Shown: positions 7,481 through 16,510 of the stretch, in pieces
Numbering within the stretch: position 1 is the first letter of the stretch
Layout: every line of letters starts with the position of its first letter
From: JAMQKA01 sp031569985
GTDB taxonomy: Bacteria > Bacteroidota > Rhodothermia > Balneolales > Balneolaceae
DNA: 64,000 nt
Direction of reading: 5' to 3'
Assembly: GCF_031569985.1 (NCBI RefSeq)
Contig: NZ_JAMQKA010000027.1
Span: 11,507 to 75,506 of the forward strand
Program-made: the position numbers and the translations under genes
Notes under the pieces: generated by a model
The model's database searches: none
Told to the model about the DNA's origin: nothing
What the model saw: the letters and a program-made list of their open reading frames with translations, nothing else

Positions 7481-10285
7481 TTACATTGCCGGCGATAGTG
7501 TAAAGGAGTAGCTTCCTGCCCCGATATCGAATGTTACGTATCCATTCTTTCTTGTCCCATTTATAATATTTTCTATATCCTCGGGGCTACCATTTGAATC
7601 CCAGATTATTGAACCACTCTCGGAGACCGTTACCTCCTCATGCCCAAGATCGGGAATATGTACTTTTCCCGAAGTGTTTGGAGGAATCGTTATGTCCAGT
7701 TGAAACTCTTCATTGAGCAGCTGCCAACTTGATGAAACACTACCTCTCACCGTTTGCAAAGAAGCCTCGGCATGGGTGAGGTCTCCCGGGATGAAGGGCT
7801 TGATATGTATCTGTTTGTACCCCTTGGTTGTTCCTGTATCGGTCGGAGCCCGAATGCCGGCCAGGTACTTGTAAAAGTATTCATTGATCGAACCAAACAT
7901 CTGGTGGTTATGGGAGCTCTCCCCTTTCCAGTTCTCCCATAGCGTCGTCGCCCCGTTTTCAATCCAGTACCCCCAACTAGGGAACGTTCGCTGTGTGGCC
8001 ATCCGGTGGATGACATCTTCCCGTCCTTCATTCGTCAGCGTACTGAACAAGTGCTTGGTCCCCAAAATACCAGTTCCCAGATGACCGTCACTCGTTACCA
8101 TGATGTCCTCAATCAAATTGTCCAACACGGCCTGCCGGTGATCCTCGGGCACTAAGTCGCCAGAAAGGGCGAATAACAAGTAACTTTGATAAGGCTCTTC
8201 TGTTCCATACAGGTTGGTTTGGGGATTAAAAAATTTCTCGTTAAATGCCTGTTTTATAGAGTCAGCCAACGCCAAAAAGTGTGCTCGATCCTGTTCCTCT
8301 CCCAAGATTTCCGCGATCTTCGCAAATGTAATGCTGTCGAGGTACCAGTAATAGGTGTTGGTCAGCGGGTTAACCGGACCATTCCGTTCTCGTACGGGTG
8401 CCTCCCATTCCCCCAGCGAATCCCAGTGTCCCCCAAACTCATTGATGATATACTCCTCTTCGGGATGCTCGTCATCTTCTGAGGCCAAATTCTGCAGGTA
8501 CTGCATATATCGCTTCATCGCCGGGTAATGCTCAGCTAATATCCCCTCATCGCCATAGTATTGATGCATCCACCACGGGATCAGGATATAGGCACTTCCC
8601 CAAGCGATGCCACCGCCGGTGCCACCAAGCATAGTCGGTGATGTATTGGGAATACGACCGTTCTCATATTGTGAGTCCCTCATATCCCGGATCCACTTCC
8701 GGTAAAACGGCTGCATGTGGAAATCATGCATCGAGGCTTCTGCAATCACCTGCCCATCGCCGTTATATCCTCCTTTCTCGCGGTGGGGACAATCAGTCGG
8801 ATAGCCGTGCAGGTTCCCCCACTGCGACCATATCGCCGCCTGGTAAATATCGTTGAGCAGCGTATCCGAGCTGACAAAATGCCCATTACGCGGAATATCG
8901 GAGTGCACCACACGACCACTTACTTTCAGAGAGTTCAACTGTTGGGGATTGTCTGCTTTCACTTCCACATATCGGAAGCCGGTGTAAAAAAAGCGCGGCT
9001 CATAGCTTTCTGAGCCATCCCCTTTTAAGGTATAAGTCGTCCAGACGTCACGGTGATAAACTTTATCGGTACTCAGGCTGTCACCCGGTTTCAGTAGTGT
9101 TGGGAAGAGGGAATCATTGAGCGTTTCGGCCCCGCGAATAGTCAACTCCGTGCCCGTCTCTCCCTCGACCTGGATACGCCACCAGCCCGGAATATTTTGG
9201 CCGAGGTCAAACAGGTAAGTCCCTGGCTCTGGCTCTGTTCGTGTCACAGGCTTAATCGTCTGCGTTACCCGAATTGGAGGCATCGTTTGGGAGTCGAGTG
9301 TGATACCGGGCTTCTCGACAGCTTCAACCTGCTCCCATGAGCTATCATCAAAACCGGTCGTGTTCCATCCCTCTTGTTCTAGGCGGGCATCATAGTCTTC
9401 TCCGCCGTAGACGCTGCTATATGTAATTGGGCCGGATGTTGCAGTCCAGGATTCATCGGTCGTCATCACTGTTTCCGAACCATCACTGAAGCGGATGTGG
9501 AGCTGAGCGATTCCCATAGGTTTGCCGAAGTTATTGTCTGTGCCATACCACGCCCAGCGATCCTCGCGTCGTTTGAGTCGCCATGCCCCCTCTCCCAGCC
9601 ACAGGCCCCAGGCATTTTGCCCTGAATTCAACCGGTCTGTGACGTCGTATGTCTCGTAAAGGACGCGATCGTTATAATCAGTAATTGCTGGATCCAGCAC
9701 ATGGTCGCCCACCTTCTCCCCATTTAGGTAGACCTCGTAGTATCCCACGCCGGTTACATACAGCTTCGCTGAAGCAATCTCTTTATCGATGGAAAAATCG
9801 TTTCTCAGCAAGGGTGAGACGACGGCCGAATCGGGGTGGGTAATCCACTGCGCCTCCCATTCTTCCGGGTTGAGCAGTCCCATTTGAAAGGAATGCACCC
9901 GGCTCCAGTCGCTTGCTTCCTCTTCTCCATCCCAAGTACGGACGCTCCAGAAATAGGTCTCCCCACTTTCAAGGCCTTCGCCATCATACTCGATGTTTAC
10001 TGTTTCCGAAGAGGATATTTTCCCGGTATCCCAAACTGATCCCGTTCCATCCTGTACCTCTTCCCGATCCTTAGAAACCACGATATGATATGCGGTTTGC
10101 TGTGCCCCTCTTCGCTCATCATCAAGTATCCATGAAAAACGAGGCTTTTCAACATCCAGGCCCACCGGATTGGTCAGGTATTCGATCTTCAGGTCGGTGG
10201 GTACATGCATTCCGGATTGCTGGCACGAAGCTATTAACATCCCCAAAAAGACTGCTATACATCCCTTGTAGATTCGGTTGAGCAT
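7481..10285 (-). CDS. Alpha-L-rhamnosidase, GH78, lipoprotein
   Basis: 934 residues. It opens with a lipoprotein signal ending LIASC (Cys21), so it is likely anchored in the outer membrane or periplasm. Domains in order are a fibronectin-like region (about 35-135), the GH78 N-terminal beta domains (about 150-480), the (alpha/alpha)6 catalytic barrel (about 490-830) and a C-terminal beta-sandwich. The catalytic barrel entry reads DCPHREKGGYNGD (near residue 500), a variant of the usual DCPxRxExxGxxGD. It should release alpha-L-rhamnose from pectin or glycosides. It follows the PVC-cytochrome gene by 34 bp on the same strand. Two rhamnose mutarotase-family genes and a PL11 lyase elsewhere in the window fit a rhamnose-rich substrate. 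Confidence 0.9.
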   Translation of the reverse strand: MLNRIYKGCIAVFLGMLIASCQQSGMHVPTDLKIEYLTNPVGLDVEKPRFSWILDDERRGAQQTAYHIVVSKDREEVQDGTGSVWDTGKISSSETVNIEYDGEGLESGETYFWSVRTWDGEEEASDWSRVHSFQMGLLNPEEWEAQWITHPDSAVVSPLLRNDFSIDKEIASAKLYVTGVGYYEVYLNGEKVGDHVLDPAITDYNDRVLYETYDVTDRLNSGQNAWGLWLGEGAWRLKRREDRWAWYGTDNNFGKPMGIAQLHIRFSDGSETVMTTDESWTATSGPITYSSVYGGEDYDARLEQEGWNTTGFDDSSWEQVEAVEKPGITLDSQTMPPIRVTQTIKPVTRTEPEPGTYLFDLGQNIPGWWRIQVEGETGTELTIRGAETLNDSLFPTLLKPGDSLSTDKVYHRDVWTTYTLKGDGSESYEPRFFYTGFRYVEVKADNPQQLNSLKVSGRVVHSDIPRNGHFVSSDTLLNDIYQAAIWSQWGNLHGYPTDCPHREKGGYNGDGQVIAEASMHDFHMQPFYRKWIRDMRDSQYENGRIPNTSPTMLGGTGGGIAWGSAYILIPWWMHQYYGDEGILAEHYPAMKRYMQYLQNLASEDDEHPEEEYIINEFGGHWDSLGEWEAPVRERNGPVNPLTNTYYWYLDSITFAKIAEILGEEQDRAHFLALADSIKQAFNEKFFNPQTNLYGTEEPYQSYLLFALSGDLVPEDHRQAVLDNLIEDIMVTSDGHLGTGILGTKHLFSTLTNEGREDVIHRMATQRTFPSWGYWIENGATTLWENWKGESSHNHQMFGSINEYFYKYLAGIRAPTDTGTTKGYKQIHIKPFIPGDLTHAEASLQTVRGSVSSSWQLLNEEFQLDITIPPNTSGKVHIPDLGHEEVTVSESGSIIWDSNGSPEDIENIINGTRKNGYVTFDIGAGSYSFTLSPAM

Positions 10286-10319
10286 AATGGAATAGGATTT
10301 ACATGTTTGTATTTAAAAT

Positions 10320-12965
10320 CTATTGTTCGGTAGCTTCCAAAAAACTTACCAAGTCCTGCATATCATTGATAGTGAGCCGTGTTTCAAGAGCGGGCGGCAT
10401 CAGTGAGGTCTCTGCAACTCCGTAATCTGTGATACCTGTTTTTTCAAAACTGACTACCTCACCAGCCTGGGTGTAGAGCTCAATGTCATCGTATCCCACA
10501 TTGATCTGCCGCCCGCGGTGCGTTGTTCCATCTTCCATTTCGATATACCATCCCTGCCACTGGGGACTAATTTCATCGGACGGTCGCAGTATGGAGTGGA
10601 TCAACTGTTCCCGTGTTTTGGATTGGCCTGCGTTCGTTAAATTCGGTCCCAGGTCTCCACCTCTTTCTTTGATTGCATGGCATGTGGAGCAGGTTGAATG
10701 CACCGAGAAAAAGACGCGCCGGCCCCGCTCTGGATCACCTTTATCGGAGAGCGCGGTCTGCCATTCCTCAAGTGAACCCGGCCGTGATGGGGTATCTTGA
10801 AGCTCACCCTGTGAAAACGCTATGGCTATCTGCCTTTTCAGAGGCTCACTATTGCTGGAACTATATGTTTCTTTCAGAGCAGATTTGACCTCATTATTTG
10901 ATGCCTTTGTACGCAAATACCGGGCAGCTTCAATTTGCACATCCTCTTCTTCATCCTCCAATAGCGGGATAATTTCAGTGGACAGATCCACCGGCTGACG
11001 CTCTAATGCAGCTAGGGCTTCGGCACGTAATTGCGTTGGATTATTGCGGTCGAGAATAACATTCAGCAAAGGCTTGGCAACTGTTTGGGAAGGCGTCATG
11101 GCCAGGGTGCGTACAACTTCCAGGCGCAATGGAGCACTTTCACTTTCATAGAGCAATGATACCAGCAGATCCACTTTGTTACGGGGATTTTCTAGGTATT
11201 TGACTGCCATCGCACGCAATGCAATAGACCTGGATTGATCCTGTATAAAAGATTCAATAAATCCACTTGGTAGCCTGCGCTCTATACCTTTTGATTCATT
11301 TGTCGTTTGATTTTGATAGGCTTCCACAAATTCCGGCCTCAGGTGCCTGACTGTTGCCAAATACGTTTTAAAAAGTTCTTCGGAGACCGCTCCTGCGGTA
11401 AGTGCACGATCAAGTTCAGATCTCAGGCTTGTCATCCCCTCCCTCCCGATCCATTTGAGGGCATATTGACGAATACGCTGATCCGGGTCAACCAGCAGTC
11501 TTCGAGCAATTTCATCCCCACCATCATATCCTGACCGGTGCAGGGCGATCATCGCTCCCAATCGGATATCTGCATTGTTCGATCGGGTGGCATTGACTAC
11601 CTGTGATTGAAACAGCGGTCGTGATAATACGGTAATTGCTGCGTTTCTCCGAAATGGGTCTTCAGCGGTCAATGCCTGCCGGAGTTTTACAAAATCGTCT
11701 ACAGAATCTGATGCATAAATATCCTGCAGCGGTTCTCCCTCTGGGTTGGGCTCGTAGTTGGCATACGGGCTCTTGGGTTCCAGTGCATCTTCCCCGGTTT
11801 TGTTTGTCAGTTTCCAGATGCGTCCCTTCCCGTGATTCGGATATTCCCTGATCACCCAATCGGTAAAATAGATCGTACCACTGGTATCTGAAGCAAACGA
11901 AACAGGACGGAATTGCGGTCCCCCCTGGATTATGGTTTCTGTATTACCGGTGAGGGAGACGCCCTTTGGCGCCAGGTTAATCCTGACAATCCGGCTTTCC
12001 TCCCAGATAGAGGTAATCATCTGTCCCTGGTAATCACCCGGCAGGGAAGTCGAGCTCGCATCCAGCAGGCCGGTCGGGGCCTCTCCAAGTCCCACTGCGT
12101 ACGGCAGCGTACCCGGCAGCTCCCCATTCCATGCCAGGTAGGGATGGATACCGCTATTCCCATATAGTGATTTATAACCGTAATCGCTGCCCTGGATAAT
12201 ATGCACCAGCCGGTTGGGGCCCCGACTGTCGGGATCGTTATCGGCGGCCAGCAGGCGACCTTTGTGGTCGAATTTCAGATCGAATGGATTCCAGAATCCG
12301 GTGGCCACTTCCTGGAGCTCCGTGCCATCGGGGCGGGCCCGAATGATATTCCCGCCGTCTCCGTAACCTTCCACCGATGAGCTGTCTCTTCCCACCAGTT
12401 TCCATCCCTGTCCACCAACATTCCCACGGCTAATGTACATCCAGCCGTCATTTGAGAAGGTAATGCCCATCAGGCCGGCATGGGCATAAACGTAATCCGG
12501 TTTGGTGAACTCGATTAGCTTGTTACGCTCTTCACTTCTTCCATCTCCATCACGGTCATACACTACCCACACTTCACTTGCGGTTACGAGGTACAGGTGC
12601 CCCTCCGGTGAAATGGTGATATTCATTCCTGCCTCAAAGCCTTCTGCAAAAACCGATATGGAATCGGGTTGACCAGCATCGTTGTCTCTCATCAACTTGA
12701 TTCGATCACTGTCCGGACCGGGATAATCTGACGGGGGAAGGTGGGTATGTGATTCGAGTACAAAAATCCGGTTTTGCTTATCAATTGCTATGCCAATCGG
12801 CGTCACAATATCGGGATCTTCAGCAAACCTGGTCAGTTCCAGGCGGTCATCAATAACGGTTAGATTTGTCGTATCCCTTTGGTGCTGAACATTTTCGTTA
12901 CTGCAGGAAAATAGAACAGCAGAAAGAATCCATATCTCTACCCCACTAACAATCTTTTTCATCAT
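10320..12965 (-). CDS. PVC-type haem-binding lipoprotein: beta-propeller, HEAT repeats and cytochrome c
   Basis: 881 residues. The signal peptide ends LFSC (Cys21). Residues about 30-390 form a sugar-dehydrogenase-like beta-propeller (IAIDKQNRIFVLESH, GFWNPFDLKFDHKGRLL). Residues about 410-700 are HEAT-like helical repeats. The C-terminal cytochrome c has CSTCH near residue 760 and a distal Met candidate (ETSLMPPALE). These proteins, abundant in Planctomycetes and marine Bacteroidota, are thought to oxidise sugars or similar substrates and pass electrons to the respiratory chain; the substrate is not known. Its neighbours are ThuA (upstream, 50 bp) and GH78 (downstream, 34 bp), so a shared transcript is likely. 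Confidence 0.85.
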   Translation of the reverse strand: MMKKIVSGVEIWILSAVLFSCSNENVQHQRDTTNLTVIDDRLELTRFAEDPDIVTPIGIAIDKQNRIFVLESHTHLPPSDYPGPDSDRIKLMRDNDAGQPDSISVFAEGFEAGMNITISPEGHLYLVTASEVWVVYDRDGDGRSEERNKLIEFTKPDYVYAHAGLMGITFSNDGWMYISRGNVGGQGWKLVGRDSSSVEGYGDGGNIIRARPDGTELQEVATGFWNPFDLKFDHKGRLLAADNDPDSRGPNRLVHIIQGSDYGYKSLYGNSGIHPYLAWNGELPGTLPYAVGLGEAPTGLLDASSTSLPGDYQGQMITSIWEESRIVRINLAPKGVSLTGNTETIIQGGPQFRPVSFASDTSGTIYFTDWVIREYPNHGKGRIWKLTNKTGEDALEPKSPYANYEPNPEGEPLQDIYASDSVDDFVKLRQALTAEDPFRRNAAITVLSRPLFQSQVVNATRSNNADIRLGAMIALHRSGYDGGDEIARRLLVDPDQRIRQYALKWIGREGMTSLRSELDRALTAGAVSEELFKTYLATVRHLRPEFVEAYQNQTTNESKGIERRLPSGFIESFIQDQSRSIALRAMAVKYLENPRNKVDLLVSLLYESESAPLRLEVVRTLAMTPSQTVAKPLLNVILDRNNPTQLRAEALAALERQPVDLSTEIIPLLEDEEEDVQIEAARYLRTKASNNEVKSALKETYSSSNSEPLKRQIAIAFSQGELQDTPSRPGSLEEWQTALSDKGDPERGRRVFFSVHSTCSTCHAIKERGGDLGPNLTNAGQSKTREQLIHSILRPSDEISPQWQGWYIEMEDGTTHRGRQINVGYDDIELYTQAGEVVSFEKTGITDYGVAETSLMPPALETRLTINDMQDLVSFLEATEQ

Positions 12966-13015
12966 GAAGATAGTATTTGGTAACTTGGTATTAAAAAGTC
13001 ATCCCATCACAATAA

Positions 13016-13771
13016 TCAATTTTCACTCAGCTCAATCCCTTTTGCAGCCCACCACAAGGCACCCATGATATGCTGGCGAAACCACGGATCATCATAAGCT
13101 TGCTGGGTGTGACCTAACAGCGTGAAAAAAGAGCGTCCGCCTTCAAAGTCATCCTGGTACCAGGCAATCGGGTGATATTCAGGCATTTTTCCGCCCGGGT
13201 ATGTATTTTCGTCCACCGTCAACACGACATTAATGCTGTCCGAGAGCTTCTCAAAGTCGTACCATTCATCTGTAACTATCCAGGTTGACGGGAGATGGGC
13301 GGTTGCCGGGTGATTGGGATCCTCAACCTTTACCGCGGCCGTATGCCGCCCCGGATGCTCATTCCATACGCCGCCCAGTAGCTCGATGTACCACGGCCAA
13401 TCCATCATAGTAAAGCTGGCCCCGTGAATGCCAACAAAGTTGCCACCACCCCGGATATATTCCTGGAATTCCTTTTTCTGGCTTTCATCCAGGATGTCCC
13501 CCGAAGTATTGAAGAAGACAACGACATCCATACCGTCCAGGCGTTCCGTGTCGTCGAAGATAGCGGCGTCGGCCGTCCAGGTAAGTCCAAAGCGATGCTT
13601 TTTGCTCAGTTCCTTAAACATCTGCACGCCGTTGGAAATTGAATCGTGGCGATATGGATACGAAACTGATTTCGTGAAAAGCAGCACCTGGTAGCGCTCA
13701 GCATACTGTGAAATGGCAGGTTCCGCTCCAATTAACACTACTGCAAACAAAAGTATGATTTTTTTAAGCAT
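13016..13771 (-). CDS. ThuA-domain protein (trehalose utilisation/glutamine-amidotransferase-like), secreted
   Basis: 251 residues with a cleavable signal peptide (hydrophobic residues about 5-20, then SQYAERY). The ThuA fold is visible in YQVLLFTKSVSYPYRHDSI, then VVVFFNTSGDIL, then GGGNFVGIHGASFT (near residue 110), and WNEHPGRH with conserved His residues. The fold is that of class I glutamine amidotransferases without the usual Cys-His-Glu triad, and the biochemical role is unsettled. ThuA proteins are typically next to PVC cytochromes and Gfo/Idh dehydrogenases in sugar clusters. Here it sits 50 bp upstream of the PVC cytochrome gene, which supports a joint role in sugar oxidation. Confidence 0.9.
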   Translation of the reverse strand: MLKKIILLFAVVLIGAEPAISQYAERYQVLLFTKSVSYPYRHDSISNGVQMFKELSKKHRFGLTWTADAAIFDDTERLDGMDVVVFFNTSGDILDESQKKEFQEYIRGGGNFVGIHGASFTMMDWPWYIELLGGVWNEHPGRHTAAVKVEDPNHPATAHLPSTWIVTDEWYDFEKLSDSINVVLTVDENTYPGGKMPEYHPIAWYQDDFEGGRSFFTLLGHTQQAYDDPWFRQHIMGALWWAAKGIELSEN

Positions 13772-13823
13772 GGCTGGCCGGTTTATTTTAGCGATGACTT
13801 TTGCAAAATCGTTCCATCTAAAT

Positions 13824-13932
13824 TGTCATCCGGAGCGAGCCCCGCATTCTTCGAGGCCTGTCTATCCCCACTAGGGGAGATTGCCTCCCGACAGCTGTCG
13901 GGATCATTTCATTCGCTCCATTCGCAATGACA
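13824..13932. repeat. Dispersed intergenic inverted-repeat element, copy A
   Basis: Starts TGTCATCCGGAGCGA and ends CGCAATGACA, so the ends are imperfect inverted repeats. It contains GAGATTGCCTCCCGA, shared with the copy at 17920-18035, and a perfect 16-bp palindrome CCCGACAGCTGTCGGG at 13887-13902. It fills most of the 317-bp gap between two same-strand genes. Confidence 0.7.
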
Positions 13933-14089
13933 TAGTTTTGCAAAGCCCTTTTAGTTGTAATTCACCTGTTGAGGCTCATTCTTCTGAATCCCCAGGGCAT
14001 TAAGTATTACATCCCATCATTTTACTGCAAGTTATAACACGTACAAGCTACAGCATTCCACCACAGACCCGTTGTCAAAATTTTACACA

Positions 14090-16267
14090 CTACTGCATCT
14101 TTCGAATATTCTCCCACTTCACATTCCACTCCCCATTGTCAGGGAAGCCGGGCGTATCCGTGTCCGGGCCATTTTCCCAACCGGCGGCCATTAGTGCCAC
14201 CGCAGACAGCAACGCTCCATTCCCCGGCAGGTACAGTCGAAGGCGTTTATCCTGGTAGTTGTGTCCGTTCTTCAGGTAGGTATTCTTTTGAACGTCCATA
14301 AAAAGAGCGTCCACCGCTTTTTCCGGCATACCCAGTTTGGTTGCAGCCATCGCCATCATCGGGTAATCCCATCCCCAGGTACTCGGCCAGTCCCAGTCGT
14401 TAAAGATCTCGTTATATGTTCGGGTCATAATCTTCTTATCTACAATCTCGTGGGAGGGCAACAATCCATAGGTGCCCACTACAATGGGATGGTCATGCCG
14501 ATAATGGTCATCGGTGTATGCGTTTGGGGAGTTGCGGTCGGGCAGATACAACCCATCCTTGACTGCAAGCGGTGCCAGCTTATCTATAACCCGCTGCCAT
14601 TTTTTATCGGGCGACAACCCCAATCTTTTTCTCCATTCCTGCGCCACTGACAACCCGTAATGCCAGTAGGCAACCTCAAACGGCGGGTCACGGGTCGTCT
14701 CTTTTTCAAAAAGCTCCTGCGCCGGAATCAACGGTGGATTAAGATGGTAATACCCATCACTCTCATCCAGTGTGGCAAAAGAGGCCATAAATTCAGCGGT
14801 CTCAAATACGCGCTCCTTATAGTTTTCCAGTATTTTTTTAGAGGGATTCTGCCGATACAACTCCTCAGCATAATAGATCATATGCGGCTGCTGCCATACG
14901 AGGAATTCTCCCACATCAGAGGGACCTTTTCGCCCGTTGGGGCCGGTCATTTTTTGCCAGCGCGCGCCGTCGTAGCCCTGCCACTGGGCGGTCTCTTTTG
15001 CTTTTGGAAGAACTTTACTATACCAATCCAGGCTTTTCTCCAGCTGATCGGTCCGATTCCACAGTGCAAAATGGACGCCATGCCACCAGTGCATCTCCAG
15101 GTGAAATTTGCCATACCAGCTGTTCATCGTCAGCCCGGTCTCCTGCGGCGGGAGATCGCCAGTACATTGAATTTTAGTTAGATACTGCGACAATACCACG
15201 CGTCGCTCCAGCTCGTGGGCCCGTGGATCGGTAGAGCCGGAAAAGTCGATCGCCCCGCCGGTGGTCCAGAACTCTTCCCAGTGTTTTATGCTGTTTTGCT
15301 TTGTATCTGCGAATTTGTCTGCGGGTTCGCCAGGTTTTTCATCACTGAACAGTACACTGAATGAAAATGTATCCTCATTTGCGACTGGGGCAAGCTGGTA
15401 ATGATGCTTATCAGGATTTTTGATCTCCGCATCCGATTCCCAGTTTACATCCACAAAGTATTCGGTTTTATCCAGCGTTCGTTGAAACAGGACTCCATTA
15501 CCAGATTCAGAGGCTGTTGTTGTGTGTTTTTCTGGGCTGTTCCAATCGTAACCGGGACACACATGACAGTCACTGCCGTACGGGAATCGCATTTTAACAC
15601 GGAGACGTTCCTCCGAAATCAAGGGTGATTTAATACGAACCGAAATCTGATCCCTGTTTTGATGACCGAAAAGTTCCACATGAACCGGCTCACCCTCGAA
15701 TGTAAAACGGCTATCGATGTCCCCGGTCCAGAGATTCAGCTCCTGGTCAATCTCTTTGATATCATCAACATTAGCCTCTTCACCATTCGCTTTTATCAAT
15801 ACGAGTCCCACCTGTCCCAGGTGCAGGCGATGTGGATTCGTTCGCAGCCAGTGGGTGGCCGCAGCTTTCCGACCATTGTCATGCTGAGTGGCATACGGCA
15901 CTTCCCTGCCACTGGCAATTGTAAATTTCTCCGCAATATCCTCGATAGTGTAATTCCCGGTATTGGGGAAACTGTGCCAGCCCCACTCCGATTGGGTGCC
16001 CAGTGAAATTCCTTTTTCATAGTGTTCCGGAAATGTCTGCAACCCCGTGGCATCGACGGTATAGGCAAATGACCCATTACCTACAGAAAGCGAAGCTAGC
16101 GTGTCAATTTCCGAAACTTGCACATTATGGCGATTCACCAAATCAAACCGATCAATAGAATCCTGGCAAGCGGACTGCTCTCCCCAAAACGTGAATAGCA
16201 ATAAGCCAACGATTGCAATAACTAACTGTGCAGAATACGTGCTTTTCTCTAACTGATGCCAATTCAT
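14090..16267 (-). CDS. Secreted six-hairpin glycoside-hydrolase-like protein, family not assigned
   Basis: 725 residues with an N-terminal signal or anchor (hydrophobic about 15-30). An N-terminal beta-sandwich region (about 45-300) is followed by a helical (alpha/alpha)6-barrel-like domain (about 330-690) with NSWYGKFHLEMHWWHGVHFALWNR near residue 395 split over the barrel start, and WGWDYPMMAMAATKLGMPEKAV near residue 630. This layout is like GH65/GH95/GH63 enzymes, but I cannot place it in a numbered family. Glu in HLEMHW and Glu in VGEFLVWQQP are candidate catalytic residues. It heads the leftward group with ThuA, the PVC cytochrome and GH78, so a role in breaking down the same glycan is inferred. 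Confidence 0.55.
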   Translation of the reverse strand: MNWHQLEKSTYSAQLVIAIVGLLLFTFWGEQSACQDSIDRFDLVNRHNVQVSEIDTLASLSVGNGSFAYTVDATGLQTFPEHYEKGISLGTQSEWGWHSFPNTGNYTIEDIAEKFTIASGREVPYATQHDNGRKAAATHWLRTNPHRLHLGQVGLVLIKANGEEANVDDIKEIDQELNLWTGDIDSRFTFEGEPVHVELFGHQNRDQISVRIKSPLISEERLRVKMRFPYGSDCHVCPGYDWNSPEKHTTTASESGNGVLFQRTLDKTEYFVDVNWESDAEIKNPDKHHYQLAPVANEDTFSFSVLFSDEKPGEPADKFADTKQNSIKHWEEFWTTGGAIDFSGSTDPRAHELERRVVLSQYLTKIQCTGDLPPQETGLTMNSWYGKFHLEMHWWHGVHFALWNRTDQLEKSLDWYSKVLPKAKETAQWQGYDGARWQKMTGPNGRKGPSDVGEFLVWQQPHMIYYAEELYRQNPSKKILENYKERVFETAEFMASFATLDESDGYYHLNPPLIPAQELFEKETTRDPPFEVAYWHYGLSVAQEWRKRLGLSPDKKWQRVIDKLAPLAVKDGLYLPDRNSPNAYTDDHYRHDHPIVVGTYGLLPSHEIVDKKIMTRTYNEIFNDWDWPSTWGWDYPMMAMAATKLGMPEKAVDALFMDVQKNTYLKNGHNYQDKRLRLYLPGNGALLSAVALMAAGWENGPDTDTPGFPDNGEWNVKWENIRKMQ

Positions 16268-16510
16268 ATGGAATAAATTTTAAGCAATAATCCCGTTACA
16301 ATTTGTTTTTAACTAACGGCCTCATTCTAATACATATCTTTTACAATTTCACTTTTGAATAGCAGATCGGTCGTGATAGATCAAGTTATATTGACAATAA
16401 AATTAATTAACTTGGTCTTTTACACTTATGCCAATCAGAAAACCGGGAATGGTAGAGATGAAGAAACAATTGAATCAATTACCGCTATCGTAATTCAGAG
16501 CTTCTGACTT

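Noticed and set aside
13887..13902. CCCGACAGCTGTCGGG palindrome as a terminator of the six-hairpin glycosidase gene
   Set aside because: No T-run follows on either strand, and the palindrome is an internal part of a dispersed repeat.
16381..16430. TTGACA-like promoter before the NHL lipoprotein gene
   Set aside because: No matching second element at a suitable distance, and this phylum uses a different consensus.
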